From Sinorhizobium numidicum (GTDB lineage: Bacteria; Pseudomonadota; Alphaproteobacteria; Rhizobiales; Rhizobiaceae): a stretch of DNA of 64,000 bases. Shown here piece after piece: positions 28,049 to 36,201 of the stretch. The stretch spans positions 1,176,001 through 1,240,000 of the forward strand of contig NZ_CP120368.1 in the NCBI RefSeq assembly GCF_029892045.1. The letters run 5' to 3'. The notes below the pieces were generated by a model. That model was not told the DNA's origin and did no database searches. It worked only from the letters and a program-made list of their open reading frames with translations. Position numbers and translations under genes: made by a program. Positions within the stretch are counted from its first letter, which is position 1. Every line of letters starts with the position of its first letter.

Positions 28049-28906
28049 ATGCACACGATCTCTCAGGAACAGGCTATCGAGGCCATGCCGCTTAAGGGGA
28101 CCGAGCAGACCCGCTTCTGGCGGGACGCTCGGTTCAAGGGCATGGAGTGCCTGAGTGCAACCTTCATCACCCACGAGTTTGCGCCACACGCACATGACAC
28201 GTTCAGTATCGGCGCCATCGAGGCGGGCTCGCAGATCAGCACCATCAAGGGCGAGCGCTCACAGACAGGGCCGGGGGATCTCTATCTCATCAACCCGGAC
28301 GAGATTCACGATGGCCATCCGGGCCTCGACGGCTATCGCTACCGGATGATCTATCCATCCGTCGAGCTGCTGGTGGAGGTGCTCGAGGACGTGACCGGCC
28401 GTCCTTTCCGCGGGACGCCCTGTTTCTCGCGGCTTCTGCTGAGGGATCCGGAGCTTGCCGCCGCGTTTCACCGTGCGCACCGGGCGCTCGATGCAAAGGC
28501 CGGCGCGCTGGAGGCCGATGAAGGGATGTTCAGCTTCCTGGCACGGATGTTCCAGCGGCACGGCAGCGCCATCATCCTTCCCGTGGAGACGCGGGAGCCC
28601 TCCGCCGTTCATCGCGCCCGGGACTATCTCGTCGCCAACTACGCAAGCGACATCGGTCTCGACGAGCTCGCGAAAGTGGCTGGCCTCAGCCGTGCGCATC
28701 TGATCCGCGCTTTCCGGAAGGAATTCCATATCACGCCGCATGCCTTCCTCACGGACAAGCGCGTGCGTGAGGCAAAGACGCTGCTTCGTCAAGGCTGGTC
28801 CGCGGTCGACGTAGCCTATCATTGCGGCTTCGCGGATCAGGCTCACTTCAGCCGTCACTTCAAGGCGAGAACCGGCGTCAGTCCGGGCGCCTTCCGGGCA
28901 GGCTGA
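28049..28906 (+). CDS. AraC-family transcriptional regulator
   Basis: 285 aa with an N-terminal cupin ligand-binding domain (EFAPHAHDTFSIGAIEAG...GDLYLINPDEIHDGHP, about residues 40-105). Two C-terminal helix-turn-helix motifs (about 185-285: LDELAKVAGLSRAHLIRAFRKEF and WSAVDVAYHCGFADQAHFSRHFKARTGVSP) are typical of AraC. It starts at ATG 28049. The azlCD pair follows 74 bases downstream, and AraC-type regulators with this cupin often sit beside amino-acid exporters, so it probably responds to an amino acid or related ligand and controls azlCD. Confidence 0.9.
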   Translation: MHTISQEQAIEAMPLKGTEQTRFWRDARFKGMECLSATFITHEFAPHAHDTFSIGAIEAGSQISTIKGERSQTGPGDLYLINPDEIHDGHPGLDGYRYRMIYPSVELLVEVLEDVTGRPFRGTPCFSRLLLRDPELAAAFHRAHRALDAKAGALEADEGMFSFLARMFQRHGSAIILPVETREPSAVHRARDYLVANYASDIGLDELAKVAGLSRAHLIRAFRKEFHITPHAFLTDKRVREAKTLLRQGWSAVDVAYHCGFADQAHFSRHFKARTGVSPGAFRAG

Positions 28907-28907
28907 T

Positions 28908-28926
28908 CACTTTCGTTCAAGACCTG
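28908..28926 (+). promoter_or_regulatory. Duplicated 19-bp site, copy upstream of azlC
   Basis: CACTTTCGTTCAAGACCTG begins just after the araC stop codon and ends 54 bases before azlC. See the matching copy at 28002-28020. The conserved core is GTTCAAGAC. A site for the neighbouring AraC regulator is the simplest reading; sequence alone does not prove it. Confidence 0.4.
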
Positions 28927-28980
28927 GGCGCCGCCGTCGCCTATCAGCACTCCGTAAGTAAAAAAACGGAGGTCGTGGAC

Positions 28981-29682
28981 GTGAAGAGGGCAGAGATCTT
29001 TCAAGAGTTTTCCGGCGGTGTCAGAGCCATGGCCCCGCTCATCGTCGCCGTGATGCCGATCGGGCTCGTCTTCGGGGCCGTCGCGGCAAGCAAGGGCCTA
29101 TCCAGTCTCGAAGTAACGCTGATGAGCGCGCTGGTCTTTGCCGGCGGTTCCCAATTCGTGGCTATGGATATCTGGTCTCATCCGGCGTCGTGGGTGGCGC
29201 TTGGTTTTTCGGCTCTGCTAGTGAATATCCGCCATGTGTTGATGAGCGCCTCGATCGGCACAAAGATGCCGGCATTCTCCGGTCCAGCAAAATACGCCGC
29301 GATGCTGCTCCTCGCCGACGAGATCTGGGCGATGGCCGAATTTCGCGCGGCTCGGACACGGCTGTCTCCGGCCTGGTACGCAGGGCTTGCTGTGCCGTTC
29401 TATTTCGTCTGGGTGCTGGCAAGCCTTGCCGGCTCAATCGTCGGCGCCTTCCTCGGTGACCCGAAAGCGATTGGACTCGATTTTGCCTTTCCGGCCGTCT
29501 TCATCGTGCTGGTGATGGGCTTCTGGAAGGGACGGGAGAACGGCGCCGTGCTTGGCGCGAGCGCAACGGCCGCGGTGGTCGTGCATCAGCTTCTGCCTGG
29601 CGTCTGGTACATCGCAGCCGGGGCCGCCGCCGGAGTCGTTGCGACCCTGCTGACGGGCTGGCGCCGCGAGGCCTGCGCATGA
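28981..29682 (+). CDS. azlC: AzlC-type branched-chain amino acid exporter, large subunit
   Basis: 233-aa inner-membrane protein. It carries the family's APLIVAVMPIGLVFGAVA opening, the ALVFAGGSQFVA motif and the ALLVNIRHVLMSAS motif, and has about seven to eight hydrophobic segments. GGAGG lies 8 bases before the GTG at 28981; the GTG at 28975 is too close to that site and the frame open to 28822 is the araC tail. AzlC and AzlD together export leucine-type amino acids or analogues (family knowledge). Overlaps azlD by 4 bases. Confidence 0.9.
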   Translation: MKRAEIFQEFSGGVRAMAPLIVAVMPIGLVFGAVAASKGLSSLEVTLMSALVFAGGSQFVAMDIWSHPASWVALGFSALLVNIRHVLMSASIGTKMPAFSGPAKYAAMLLLADEIWAMAEFRAARTRLSPAWYAGLAVPFYFVWVLASLAGSIVGAFLGDPKAIGLDFAFPAVFIVLVMGFWKGRENGAVLGASATAAVVVHQLLPGVWYIAAGAAAGVVATLLTGWRREACA

Positions 29683-29984
29683 CGCTCGATCCCAATGCCT
29701 TCCTCGCGATCATGGCGATGGCCACGGCCACGGTGCTGACGCGCGTCGCGGGACTCGTGCTCATCCGCTTCGTCGCCATCGGGCCGCAGCAGAAGCGCGC
29801 ATTGGAGGCTATTCCGCCGGCCGTGCTGATGGCCGTCATCGCGCCGACCGCACTCGCCACCGGACCGGCCGAGTCGCTTGCTGCATTAGCGACGGCGCTC
29901 GCCGCGACTAGACTGCCGCTGCTTGCCGCCGTTGCGGCAGGCGTATTTGTGGTGGCGATCGCCAGGGCACTGATCGGAGCATGA
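29679..29984 (+). CDS. azlD: AzlD-type branched-chain amino acid exporter, small subunit
   Basis: 101-aa hydrophobic protein with three to four membrane helices, LTRVAGLVLIRF, and a Pro-rich AIPPAVLMAVIAPTAL segment typical of AzlD. ATG 29679 overlaps the azlC stop in an ATGA junction, indicating coupled synthesis of the two subunits. Confidence 0.88.
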   Translation: MTLDPNAFLAIMAMATATVLTRVAGLVLIRFVAIGPQQKRALEAIPPAVLMAVIAPTALATGPAESLAALATALAATRLPLLAAVAAGVFVVAIARALIGA

Positions 29985-30036
29985 ACGTTGCCACTGCTCC
30001 CGGGGTGAATGCGGGCATGGATTCGCAGTTTGCCGC

Positions 30037-30088
30037 GAGTCTCCTTCGCCCCGATTGCTGGGAGAAGGTGGCCGGCAGGCCGGATGAA
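30037..30088 (-). terminator. Convergent-junction hairpin repeat, degenerate copy
   Basis: Reverse-complement relative of 21994-22039: CTTCATCCGGCCTGCCGGCCACCTTCTCCCAGCAATCGGGG read on the minus strand. It contains a strong GCCGGC palindrome. It lies between the converging azlD and dnaB genes, like the first copy. No T run; terminator role inferred from position. Confidence 0.45.
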
Positions 30089-30110
30089 GAGCAACTTTCT
30101 TCTGTCCGGC

Positions 30111-31610
30111 TCAGTGCTCGTACTGTGTGAACGACGGATCGGCGAGGTCGGTGAAGCGCGTGAATTCCGACTGGAAGGCGAGCTTCACGGTGCCGGTCGG
30201 CCCGTGGCGCTGCTTGGCGATGATCACATCGGCCGTGCCCTTCACCTGTTCCATTTTCATCTTCCACTCTTCGTATTTCGGGTCGAACTCGTCGCGCGGC
30301 TCCATGTTCTTCACGTAGTATTCCTCACGGAATACGAAGAGCACCACGTCGGCGTCCTGCTCGATCGAGCCCGATTCGCGGAGATCCGAGAGCTGCGGCC
30401 GCTTGTCTTCGCGGCTTTCCACCTGACGCGAAAGCTGTGACAGCGCAATGATCGGCACGTTGAGTTCCTTGCCGAGTGCCTTCAGGCCGGTGGTGATTTG
30501 CGTTATTTCCTGCACCCGATTCTCGCTGGATTTTCCCGAGCCGGTCATTAGCTGGATATAGTCGACAACCAGAACGTCCAGACCCCGCTGTCGCTTCAGG
30601 CGCCGGGCGCGGGCCGAAAGCTGCGCGATGGAGATGCCGCCGGTCTGGTCGATATAGAGCGGCACCTTCTGCATCATCTGCGAGCAGGCCACGAGCTTTT
30701 CGAAATCGGCTTCTGAAATATCGCCTCGACGGATCTTCGAAGACGAGACTTCCGTCTGCTCGGAAATGATACGGGTGGCGAGCTGTTCCGACGACATTTC
30801 CAGCGAATAGAAACCGACCACGCCACCGTTCTTCGCTTTCATCGATCCGTCGGCCTGCACCTCGCCCTCGTAAGAAGCGGCGATATTGTAGGCGATGTTG
30901 GTGGCGAGCGATGTCTTACCCATGCCGGGACGTCCAGCCAGAACGATCAAGTCCGACCGCTGCAGGCCACCCATCCGGGCATCGAGAGAGTGGATGCCCG
31001 TGGAGATGCCGGAGAGGCTGCCGTCCCGCTCGAAAGCCGCGCCCGCCATATCGATAGCGAGCGCCACCGCGTCGTTGAACGACTGGAAACCGCCGTCGTA
31101 GCGCCCTGTCTCGGCGAGTTCGAACAGGCGGCGTTCGGCATCCTCGATCTGGCTCTGCGGCGGCATGTCGAGCGGCGCGTCATAAGCGATGTTGACCATG
31201 TCCTCACCGATGGTGATCAACGAACGGCGCAGCGCAAGATCATAGATTGCGCGCCCATAATCTTCCGCATTGATGATCGAAACGGCCTCCGCCGCGAGGC
31301 GAGCAAGGTATTGTGCCACCGTCAGGTCACCGACCTTCTCATCGGCCTTGAGAAAGGTCTTGATCGTCACCGGGTTGGCGGTTTTGCCCATGCGGATGAT
31401 GTCGCCCGCGACCTCAAAGATGCGGCGGTGCAGCGGCTCGAAAAGATGGACCGGTTTCAGGAAGTCCGATACGCGATAGAAGGCATCGTTGTTGACGAGA
31501 ATGGCGCCGAGCAGCGCCTGTTCGGCTTCCAGGTTATTTGGCGCTTCGCGATAGTGCTGGTCCGCCTGATCCTTGGCCAAGGGAGCGAGCTTGCGCGCTG
31601 CGTCGTTCAT
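30111..31610 (-). CDS. dnaB: Replicative DNA helicase DnaB
   Basis: 499-aa hexameric helicase of the replication fork. The N-terminal domain (NNLEAEQALLGAIL) is followed by the RecA-like motor with Walker A AGRPGMGKTS (near residue 225), Walker B (LDVLVVDYIQLM), the GFYSLEMSSEQLATR motif and the SDLRESGSIEQDAD finger. Length is typical. Start ATG 31610. It contains an insertion of about 15 residues after the Walker A helix (EGEVQADGSMKAKNGG) that I remember from rhizobial homologues. No intein. Confidence 0.96.
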   Translation of the reverse strand: MNDAARKLAPLAKDQADQHYREAPNNLEAEQALLGAILVNNDAFYRVSDFLKPVHLFEPLHRRIFEVAGDIIRMGKTANPVTIKTFLKADEKVGDLTVAQYLARLAAEAVSIINAEDYGRAIYDLALRRSLITIGEDMVNIAYDAPLDMPPQSQIEDAERRLFELAETGRYDGGFQSFNDAVALAIDMAGAAFERDGSLSGISTGIHSLDARMGGLQRSDLIVLAGRPGMGKTSLATNIAYNIAASYEGEVQADGSMKAKNGGVVGFYSLEMSSEQLATRIISEQTEVSSSKIRRGDISEADFEKLVACSQMMQKVPLYIDQTGGISIAQLSARARRLKRQRGLDVLVVDYIQLMTGSGKSSENRVQEITQITTGLKALGKELNVPIIALSQLSRQVESREDKRPQLSDLRESGSIEQDADVVLFVFREEYYVKNMEPRDEFDPKYEEWKMKMEQVKGTADVIIAKQRHGPTGTVKLAFQSEFTRFTDLADPSFTQYEH

Positions 31611-31991
31611 CGTCTGTCCGTTTCCGCGTGTGATTCTTCTGAGCTATCCCGTGTGCTTTCTGCGCCCTCACGAGTCTAGTGTAAGCGTGCAACAGTGCCG
31701 AAGCATGCAACCCCACCCACTGCCTTTGCCCGTTGTTCGACTGATTCACAGGGGCAGTGTCGAGGCGCCGAAAAAATATCCATCGCCGGGCAGTGGCGGT
31801 TGACGGCGTGAGTGCTGGCAACGTACCTGATTCGCATTCAAACGTCCCTTCGCAACCGTCGTCTAAGTCGACAAGGCCGCTGAATCACCATCGTGCGTGT
31901 GCGCGTAGATGCGCTTCACTGCCGCCGCTCGCTGCAAATAAAAAGGCCCGGATCCAAGGATCCGGGCCTTTTTCGTGTATGCCTTTGAGGT
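31611..31991. other. Intergenic region between rplI and dnaB
   Basis: About 380 bases on the upstream side of dnaB, containing the rplI terminator (31940-31973). The remainder shows no convincing gene, RNA or repeat. Open frames here lack ribosome sites. Confidence 0.5.
31940..31973 (-). terminator. Rho-independent terminator of the rpsF-rplI operon
   Basis: Perfect inverted repeat: AAAAAGGCCCGGATCC (31940-31955) against GGATCCGGGCCTTTTT (31958-31973), an 11-bp GC stem flanked by A5 and T5. It is 18 bases beyond the rplI stop codon and symmetric, so it could also stop transcripts from the other side. Confidence 0.9.
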
Positions 31992-32567
31992 TTATTCTTC
32001 TTCAGTTTCGAATTCGACTTCCGGATTGAAGAAGTCTTCCGGCTTCAGGGCGTCTTCGTCGACGCCGTAGATCGCGTCGGCCGAGGTCAGGCTTTCGCCC
32101 TTGGCCTGGCGCTCGGCTTCCTCAGCCGAACGGGCGACGTTGACTTCGATGACGACATCGACTTCCGCATGCAGGTGCAGCGTGACCTTGTGGACGCCGA
32201 TTGCCTTGATCGGCTGGTTAAGGGCGACCTGGTTGCGGTTGATGTTGAAACCTTCCGCAGCCAACATGTCGACGATGTCGCGAGCCGCAACCGAGCCGTA
32301 GAGCTGGCCCGTTTCGCCCGCGGAGCGGACGATGACGAGGGACTTGCCGTCGAGCTTTTCCGCGATCTTCTGGGCTTCCGACTTGCGCTCGAGATTGCGG
32401 GCTTCGAGCGTTGAGCGTTCGGATTCAAAACGGGCCTTGTTGGCGGCGTTGGCGCGCAGAGCCTTGCCGAGCGGCAGCAGGTAGTTGCGTGCAAAGCCGT
32501 CGCGAACCTTTACGGTTTCGCCCATCTGGCCGAGCTTGGCGATGCGTTCGAGGAGAATGACTTCCAT
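31992..32567 (-). CDS. rplI: 50S ribosomal protein L9
   Basis: 191-aa protein of the large subunit. The N-terminal rRNA-binding domain reads [32 protein letters not shown], followed by the connecting helix and C-terminal domain. An extra acidic tail ([16 protein letters not shown]) beyond the roughly 149 residues of E. coli L9 is common in alphaproteobacteria. Last gene of the rpsF-rpsR-DUF2232-rplI operon, with a strong terminator after it. Confidence 0.97.
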   Translation of the reverse strand: MEVILLERIAKLGQMGETVKVRDGFARNYLLPLGKALRANAANKARFESERSTLEARNLERKSEAQKIAEKLDGKSLVIVRSAGETGQLYGSVAARDIVDMLAAEGFNINRNQVALNQPIKAIGVHKVTLHLHAEVDVVIEVNVARSAEEAERQAKGESLTSADAIYGVDEDALKPEDFFNPEVEFETEEE

Positions 32568-32602
32568 TTTCGATTCCTTTCAGTTTGGCGTTGTTTCGTT
32601 GG

Positions 32603-33556
32603 TCAGTTTTTTCCTGTCGGCGTGACCGCGATGGTGCGTCGCGTGTCGATTAATCCGGACAGGAGGAAGAAGACGGCCGGGATCGTGAAGACGAACACCG
32701 ACAGATATGCGATCCACAGCACGGGAAGCCGCCACGACTTGCCGCGCGTGCGGAAATGGAAGGAGGCAAAGCCCGAGAGCAGGAAGCCCGCTCCGAACGT
32801 GCCGCAGATGAGAGCGCCGATTACCGCCGGAGCTCCGCCGACAAAGGTGAGAATGAGGCCGGCAAGAAAGACGAAGATGGCGTTGCGGTGCATCCTGAGC
32901 GCGGAGGGGATATCCTCGCGCGGGCGCAGCGATTTCCCGGACATCTGCACGATGCGGGTCGCGAGATAATATGCTGAAAACAGCATCAGCACCCAGATCG
33001 CACCCTGCACGAGCGGCAAGGCAAGCATGAACATCGATTTGATCTGGGTGACTGCGGCAGCATCCGGATTGTAGAGCGGCTCCTGCGCCTTCACCGCATC
33101 GATCACCGTGTCGATCATCAGGTCGGAAACGCTGGAATCATATCCGACGATGTAGCCGACGATGATCATTCCAACCGTAACGAGCCCGGATAGATGGCTG
33201 AGGATGTCGGAGAGCGGATACCATGCGAGCGCGCCCTCCGGACCGCCGAGCTCAGAGGCCGGGCGTGCGAGATTGGCGAGATGGCTGAGCCAGCCGGCCG
33301 GAACGAGGGTCACGACCAGGATCAGCAGCGCGAAATAGGCGGACGACAGCGCGGCGGCCGCGGCTCCCGCAGCAACAATCGCTGTGATCGCGGCCGCGTT
33401 GCCCCAGCCGAGCCCGGCAATCAGGATCGGCAGCGCGGAAGCGGCATAAAGGACGATTGCCAGGGACGACTGCATGTTCGCGCCCATCGACAAGAGGGCG
33501 GCGGTAATGCCGGCGAGCGCGCCGGTAAGCAGCGATGTCCTGGTCCAGTTCTGCAC
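32603..33556 (-). CDS. DUF2232 family membrane protein
   Basis: 317-aa inner-membrane protein with about eight hydrophobic helices (for example TGALAGITAALLSMGANM, VTVGMIIVGYIVGYDSSV, HRNAIFVFLAGLILTFVGGAPAVIGALICG). It resembles the YbbS/DUF2232 group of unknown function. Gene position between rpsR and rplI inside a ribosomal protein operon is conserved in the Rhizobiales to my knowledge. Start ATG 33556. No catalytic motif seen; possibly transport-related, but that is a guess. Confidence 0.82.
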   Translation of the reverse strand: MQNWTRTSLLTGALAGITAALLSMGANMQSSLAIVLYAASALPILIAGLGWGNAAAITAIVAAGAAAAALSSAYFALLILVVTLVPAGWLSHLANLARPASELGGPEGALAWYPLSDILSHLSGLVTVGMIIVGYIVGYDSSVSDLMIDTVIDAVKAQEPLYNPDAAAVTQIKSMFMLALPLVQGAIWVLMLFSAYYLATRIVQMSGKSLRPREDIPSALRMHRNAIFVFLAGLILTFVGGAPAVIGALICGTFGAGFLLSGFASFHFRTRGKSWRLPVLWIAYLSVFVFTIPAVFFLLSGLIDTRRTIAVTPTGKN

Positions 33557-33672
33557 GTTCGCTGTCCTGCTTCAAACGCAGTTAGGGGCTGCCGTCGGCT
33601 AAAGGCCCCAACATGGGATTTTGGCGCGGTTCATGCGCCGGTTCCGATCCGCGCCCACCGCGGAAGGGAGTG

Positions 33673-33705
33673 GTCGAGGCGCTCACCCGAAAGGAGCGCC
33701 TCGAC
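33673..33705 (-). repeat. 12-bp perfect hairpin between rpsR and the DUF2232 gene
   Basis: GTCGAGGCGCTC (33673-33684) pairs with GAGCGCCTCGAC (33694-33705) across a 9-base loop, with no T run. It sits in a roughly 200-base gap within the operon. It is a likely mRNA processing, stabilising or attenuation hairpin separating the highly expressed rpsF-rpsR pair from downstream genes. Confidence 0.6.
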
Positions 33706-33754
33706 GCAGAGTCGGCTTCCGTGGGTCAGGCGACCAACGGAACGTCAATTCGCC

Positions 33755-34003
33755 TTACGATACGACGTAGGGCAGCAGGCCGAGGAAGCGAGCACGCTTG
33801 ATCGCCTGAGCGAGTTCGCGCTGCTTCTTCTGGGAAACGGCCGTGATACGGGACGGAACGATCTTGCCGCGCTCGGAAATATAGCGCTGCAGGAGGCGGA
33901 CGTCCTTATAGTCGATCCGCGGAGCGTTTGCACCCGAGAAGGGGCAGGTCTTGCGGCGGCGATGAAATGGGCGACGTACCGGAGCGGAAGAAACTTCAGC
34001 CAT
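33755..34003 (-). CDS. rpsR: 30S ribosomal protein S18
   Basis: 82-aa small-subunit protein. [42 protein letters not shown]... matches S18 throughout. Start ATG 34003, 24 bases after rpsF, in the conserved S6-S18 order. Length typical of the alphaproteobacteria. Confidence 0.97.
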   Translation of the reverse strand: MAEVSSAPVRRPFHRRRKTCPFSGANAPRIDYKDVRLLQRYISERGKIVPSRITAVSQKKQRELAQAIKRARFLGLLPYVVS

Positions 34004-34027
34004 TGTCTTTATCTCCTAAGCTTCGGG

Positions 34028-34477
34028 TTACGCGCGGTCTTCGCGCGGGCGGCGCGGACGGTCTTCGCGGTCGCCACGGTCCGGACGCGGACCACGATCG
34101 CCGAAACCACCACGGTCCGGACGGTCGCCGTCGCGGCGCGGGCGATCGTCGCGATCACGCTTCTGCATCATCGCAGACGGGCCTTCCTCGTGCTTCTCGA
34201 CGGCGATCGTCATGTAGCGGAGGATGTCTTCGTTGATGCGCATCTGGCGCTCGACTTCGTGGACCGCCGGTGCCGGAGCATCGATATCCATGAGAACGTA
34301 GTGAGCCTTGCGGTTCTTCTTGATGCGGTAGGTGAGGGACTTCAGGCCCCAGTTTTCGACCCGACCGACCTTACCGCCGTTCGCTTCGATGACGCCCTTG
34401 TACTGCTCGACGAGGCCATCGACCTGCTGCGGCGTGATGTCCTGCCGCGCCAGGAATACATGTTCATAAAGAGCCAT
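34028..34477 (-). CDS. rpsF: 30S ribosomal protein S6
   Basis: 149-aa small-subunit protein; the S6 domain ([13 protein letters not shown]... to about residue 100) is followed by a roughly 45-residue Arg/Asp/Gly-rich tail with repeats such as [14 protein letters not shown], common in rhizobial S6 but absent from E. coli. Start ATG 34477. First gene of the operon; a promoter-like site lies 223 bases upstream and a candidate S6:S18 control element in between. Confidence 0.96.
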   Translation of the reverse strand: MALYEHVFLARQDITPQQVDGLVEQYKGVIEANGGKVGRVENWGLKSLTYRIKKNRKAHYVLMDIDAPAPAVHEVERQMRINEDILRYMTIAVEKHEEGPSAMMQKRDRDDRPRRDGDRPDRGGFGDRGPRPDRGDREDRPRRPREDRA

Positions 34478-34500
34478 TGTGGCTTGCCTTTCTTGCGTTA

Positions 34501-34524
34501 ATCAGCCCGGACCTCGGCGGCTAA
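34501..34524 (-). promoter_or_regulatory. Candidate S6:S18 autoregulatory leader element
   Basis: Read on the minus strand, TTAGCC and GGCTGA can pair around GCCGAGGTCCG, giving a short stem with an unpaired CCG. This resembles the S6:S18-binding mRNA motif described upstream of rpsF in several bacterial phyla. It lies 24 bases before the rpsF start. Only the core was compared from memory. Confidence 0.35.
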
Positions 34525-34699
34525 GCCTCAACGACTGTTCTATGAGCTGCACTGCAGCCGGCAAGAAAGTGTTGTATCGAGACGGTCGAGAGCGGAGACA
34601 CGGGAGGCCGGAATACCTTGCATTCCTAGCGGCTTCCGAAGCGGAAACCAGCCCTCCGTTCAGCCACCAGCCAGAAGACCGGGCGTTTCGAACAGCGCG

Positions 34700-34728
34700 C
34701 TTATACGGACTTTCCGCTGAAATGCAAG
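34700..34728 (-). promoter_or_regulatory. Candidate promoter of the rpsF operon
   Basis: On the minus strand CTTGCA (34728-34723) and TATAAG (34705-34700) are spaced 17 bases apart, a good sigma-70-type match. Transcription would start near 34693, giving a leader of about 215 bases. Confidence 0.5.
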
Positions 34729-34811
34729 TGTAACCGGAGATCGCTGCGCAATAATCCGGAGCCTGCTCTCGGCGCCAAGGCCACTTCGCGCAAACTGGCG
34801 CGCCGATCGGG

Positions 34812-35855
34812 TCAGATCGGCGCCGGATACAGCCGATGCAAACGTCGGATGCCGTTCATCACGTCTTGGGAAAGCGTGACCTCAGCGGCGCCGACGTCGG
34901 TCTTCAATTGCTCCATCGAAGTCGCGCCGATGATGACCGAGGCCATGAAAGGACGGGTCAGGCAGAAGGCAAGCGCCATTTGCGCCGGGTCGAGGCCGTG
35001 CTCCCGCGCCAGCGCGACATAGGCGGCGACAGCCGGTTCCTGGTGCGGCGTGAAGCGGCCGCCGAGATCGCCGTTGATCGAAAGACGCGAACCTGCAGGC
35101 TTCGCTCCGCCGAGATACTTCCCGCTCAGAAGGCCGGCCGCGAGCGGCGAGTAGGCGAGTAGGCCCACGTCTTCGTGATGGGACAGTTCCGCCAGATCGA
35201 GATCGTAGGTCCGATAAAGCAGGTTGTATTCGTTCTGGATCGTCGCGACGCGCGGCAGTCCGTATCTCGCCGAAAGGTTGAGCATCTTCATCGTGCCCCA
35301 GGCGGTATCGTTCGAAAGCCCGATCGCGCGGATCTTGCCAGCCTTTACGAGATCGTCGAGTTTGCCGAGAATCGCTTTCAGATCCGCGGTGACTTGCTCC
35401 TTGTCCTGTTTGGACGGGTCGTAGGACCATGCATTGCGGAAATGATAGTGGCCGCGGTTCGGCCAATGAATCTGATAGAGGTCGACGTAATCGGTCTTTA
35501 ACCGCTTGAGGCTGGCATCGAGGGCTTCGGCGACGCTCTCCGGCGTTATCGGTCCGCCATTGCGGATGTAAGGACGGCCAGAGCCGGCGACTTTGGTTGC
35601 GAGCACCACATCATCGCGCCGGCCGCGCGCCGCCAACCAGTCGCCGATGACGCGTTCCGTATTGCCGTAGGTTTCCGCCGAAAGCGGTGTAGTCGGATAG
35701 AGTTCGGCCGTATCGATGAAATTGACGCCGTGTTCGAACGCGTAGTCGAGCTGCCCGTGGGCCTCAGTCAACGTATTCTGCGAACCCCAGGTCATCGTGC
35801 CGAGGCAGATTTGCGAGACTTTTATGCCGGTGTGGCCGAGCATGCTATAGCGCAT
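34812..35855 (-). CDS. Aldo/keto reductase (Tas-like)
   Basis: 347-aa cytosolic NADPH-dependent oxidoreductase. It shows the AKR barrel start (MRYSMLGHTGIKVSQICLGTM), the catalytic tetrad region (FIDTAELYPT with Asp/Tyr, VLATKVAG Lys, YQIHWPNR His) and the nucleotide-binding IGATSMEQLKTD. The long insert and WPNRGHY segment resemble E. coli Tas. Start ATG 35855; the frame extends to 36032 without family similarity. Physiological substrate unknown. Confidence 0.88.
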   Translation of the reverse strand: MRYSMLGHTGIKVSQICLGTMTWGSQNTLTEAHGQLDYAFEHGVNFIDTAELYPTTPLSAETYGNTERVIGDWLAARGRRDDVVLATKVAGSGRPYIRNGGPITPESVAEALDASLKRLKTDYVDLYQIHWPNRGHYHFRNAWSYDPSKQDKEQVTADLKAILGKLDDLVKAGKIRAIGLSNDTAWGTMKMLNLSARYGLPRVATIQNEYNLLYRTYDLDLAELSHHEDVGLLAYSPLAAGLLSGKYLGGAKPAGSRLSINGDLGGRFTPHQEPAVAAYVALAREHGLDPAQMALAFCLTRPFMASVIIGATSMEQLKTDVGAAEVTLSQDVMNGIRRLHRLYPAPI

Positions 35856-36201
35856 GAGATGACGCTCCTTGTGATCGCGGATCCGCGCCGGCGGGAGGGA
35901 AAGGCGCACCGCTGAGAATGAGGTGAAAGGCCACAGCCCAAAAGATGTCGGGAGGGCGCGGCGACAATGCGGGAGCAAACTTACGCTTTGACTGGCGAAG
36001 ATCAAGGGTAAAAGCCTGCTGACGACCAGCAAAGCCCGGCCTGTGCGCTTGACTCACCGTCCAGGAATGTGAATGGAGAGGAAAACGTAAGCGGGGTCAG
36101 GAAAGCGTGGATGTCGCGCACGCCTCGTTCTGGACAAGAGAATCGATCATGACGGTCTTGGTCGCGCCGAGTCGATCGTGATCCAGGGAAGGGGCACTTC
36201 C

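Larger units (their letters stand above)
34478..34811. other. Leader and intergenic region upstream of rpsF
   Basis: About 330 bases between rpsF and the aldo/keto reductase, both on the minus strand. It holds a promoter-like site (34700-34728) and a candidate S6:S18 element (34501-34524). Nothing else recognised. Confidence 0.5.
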
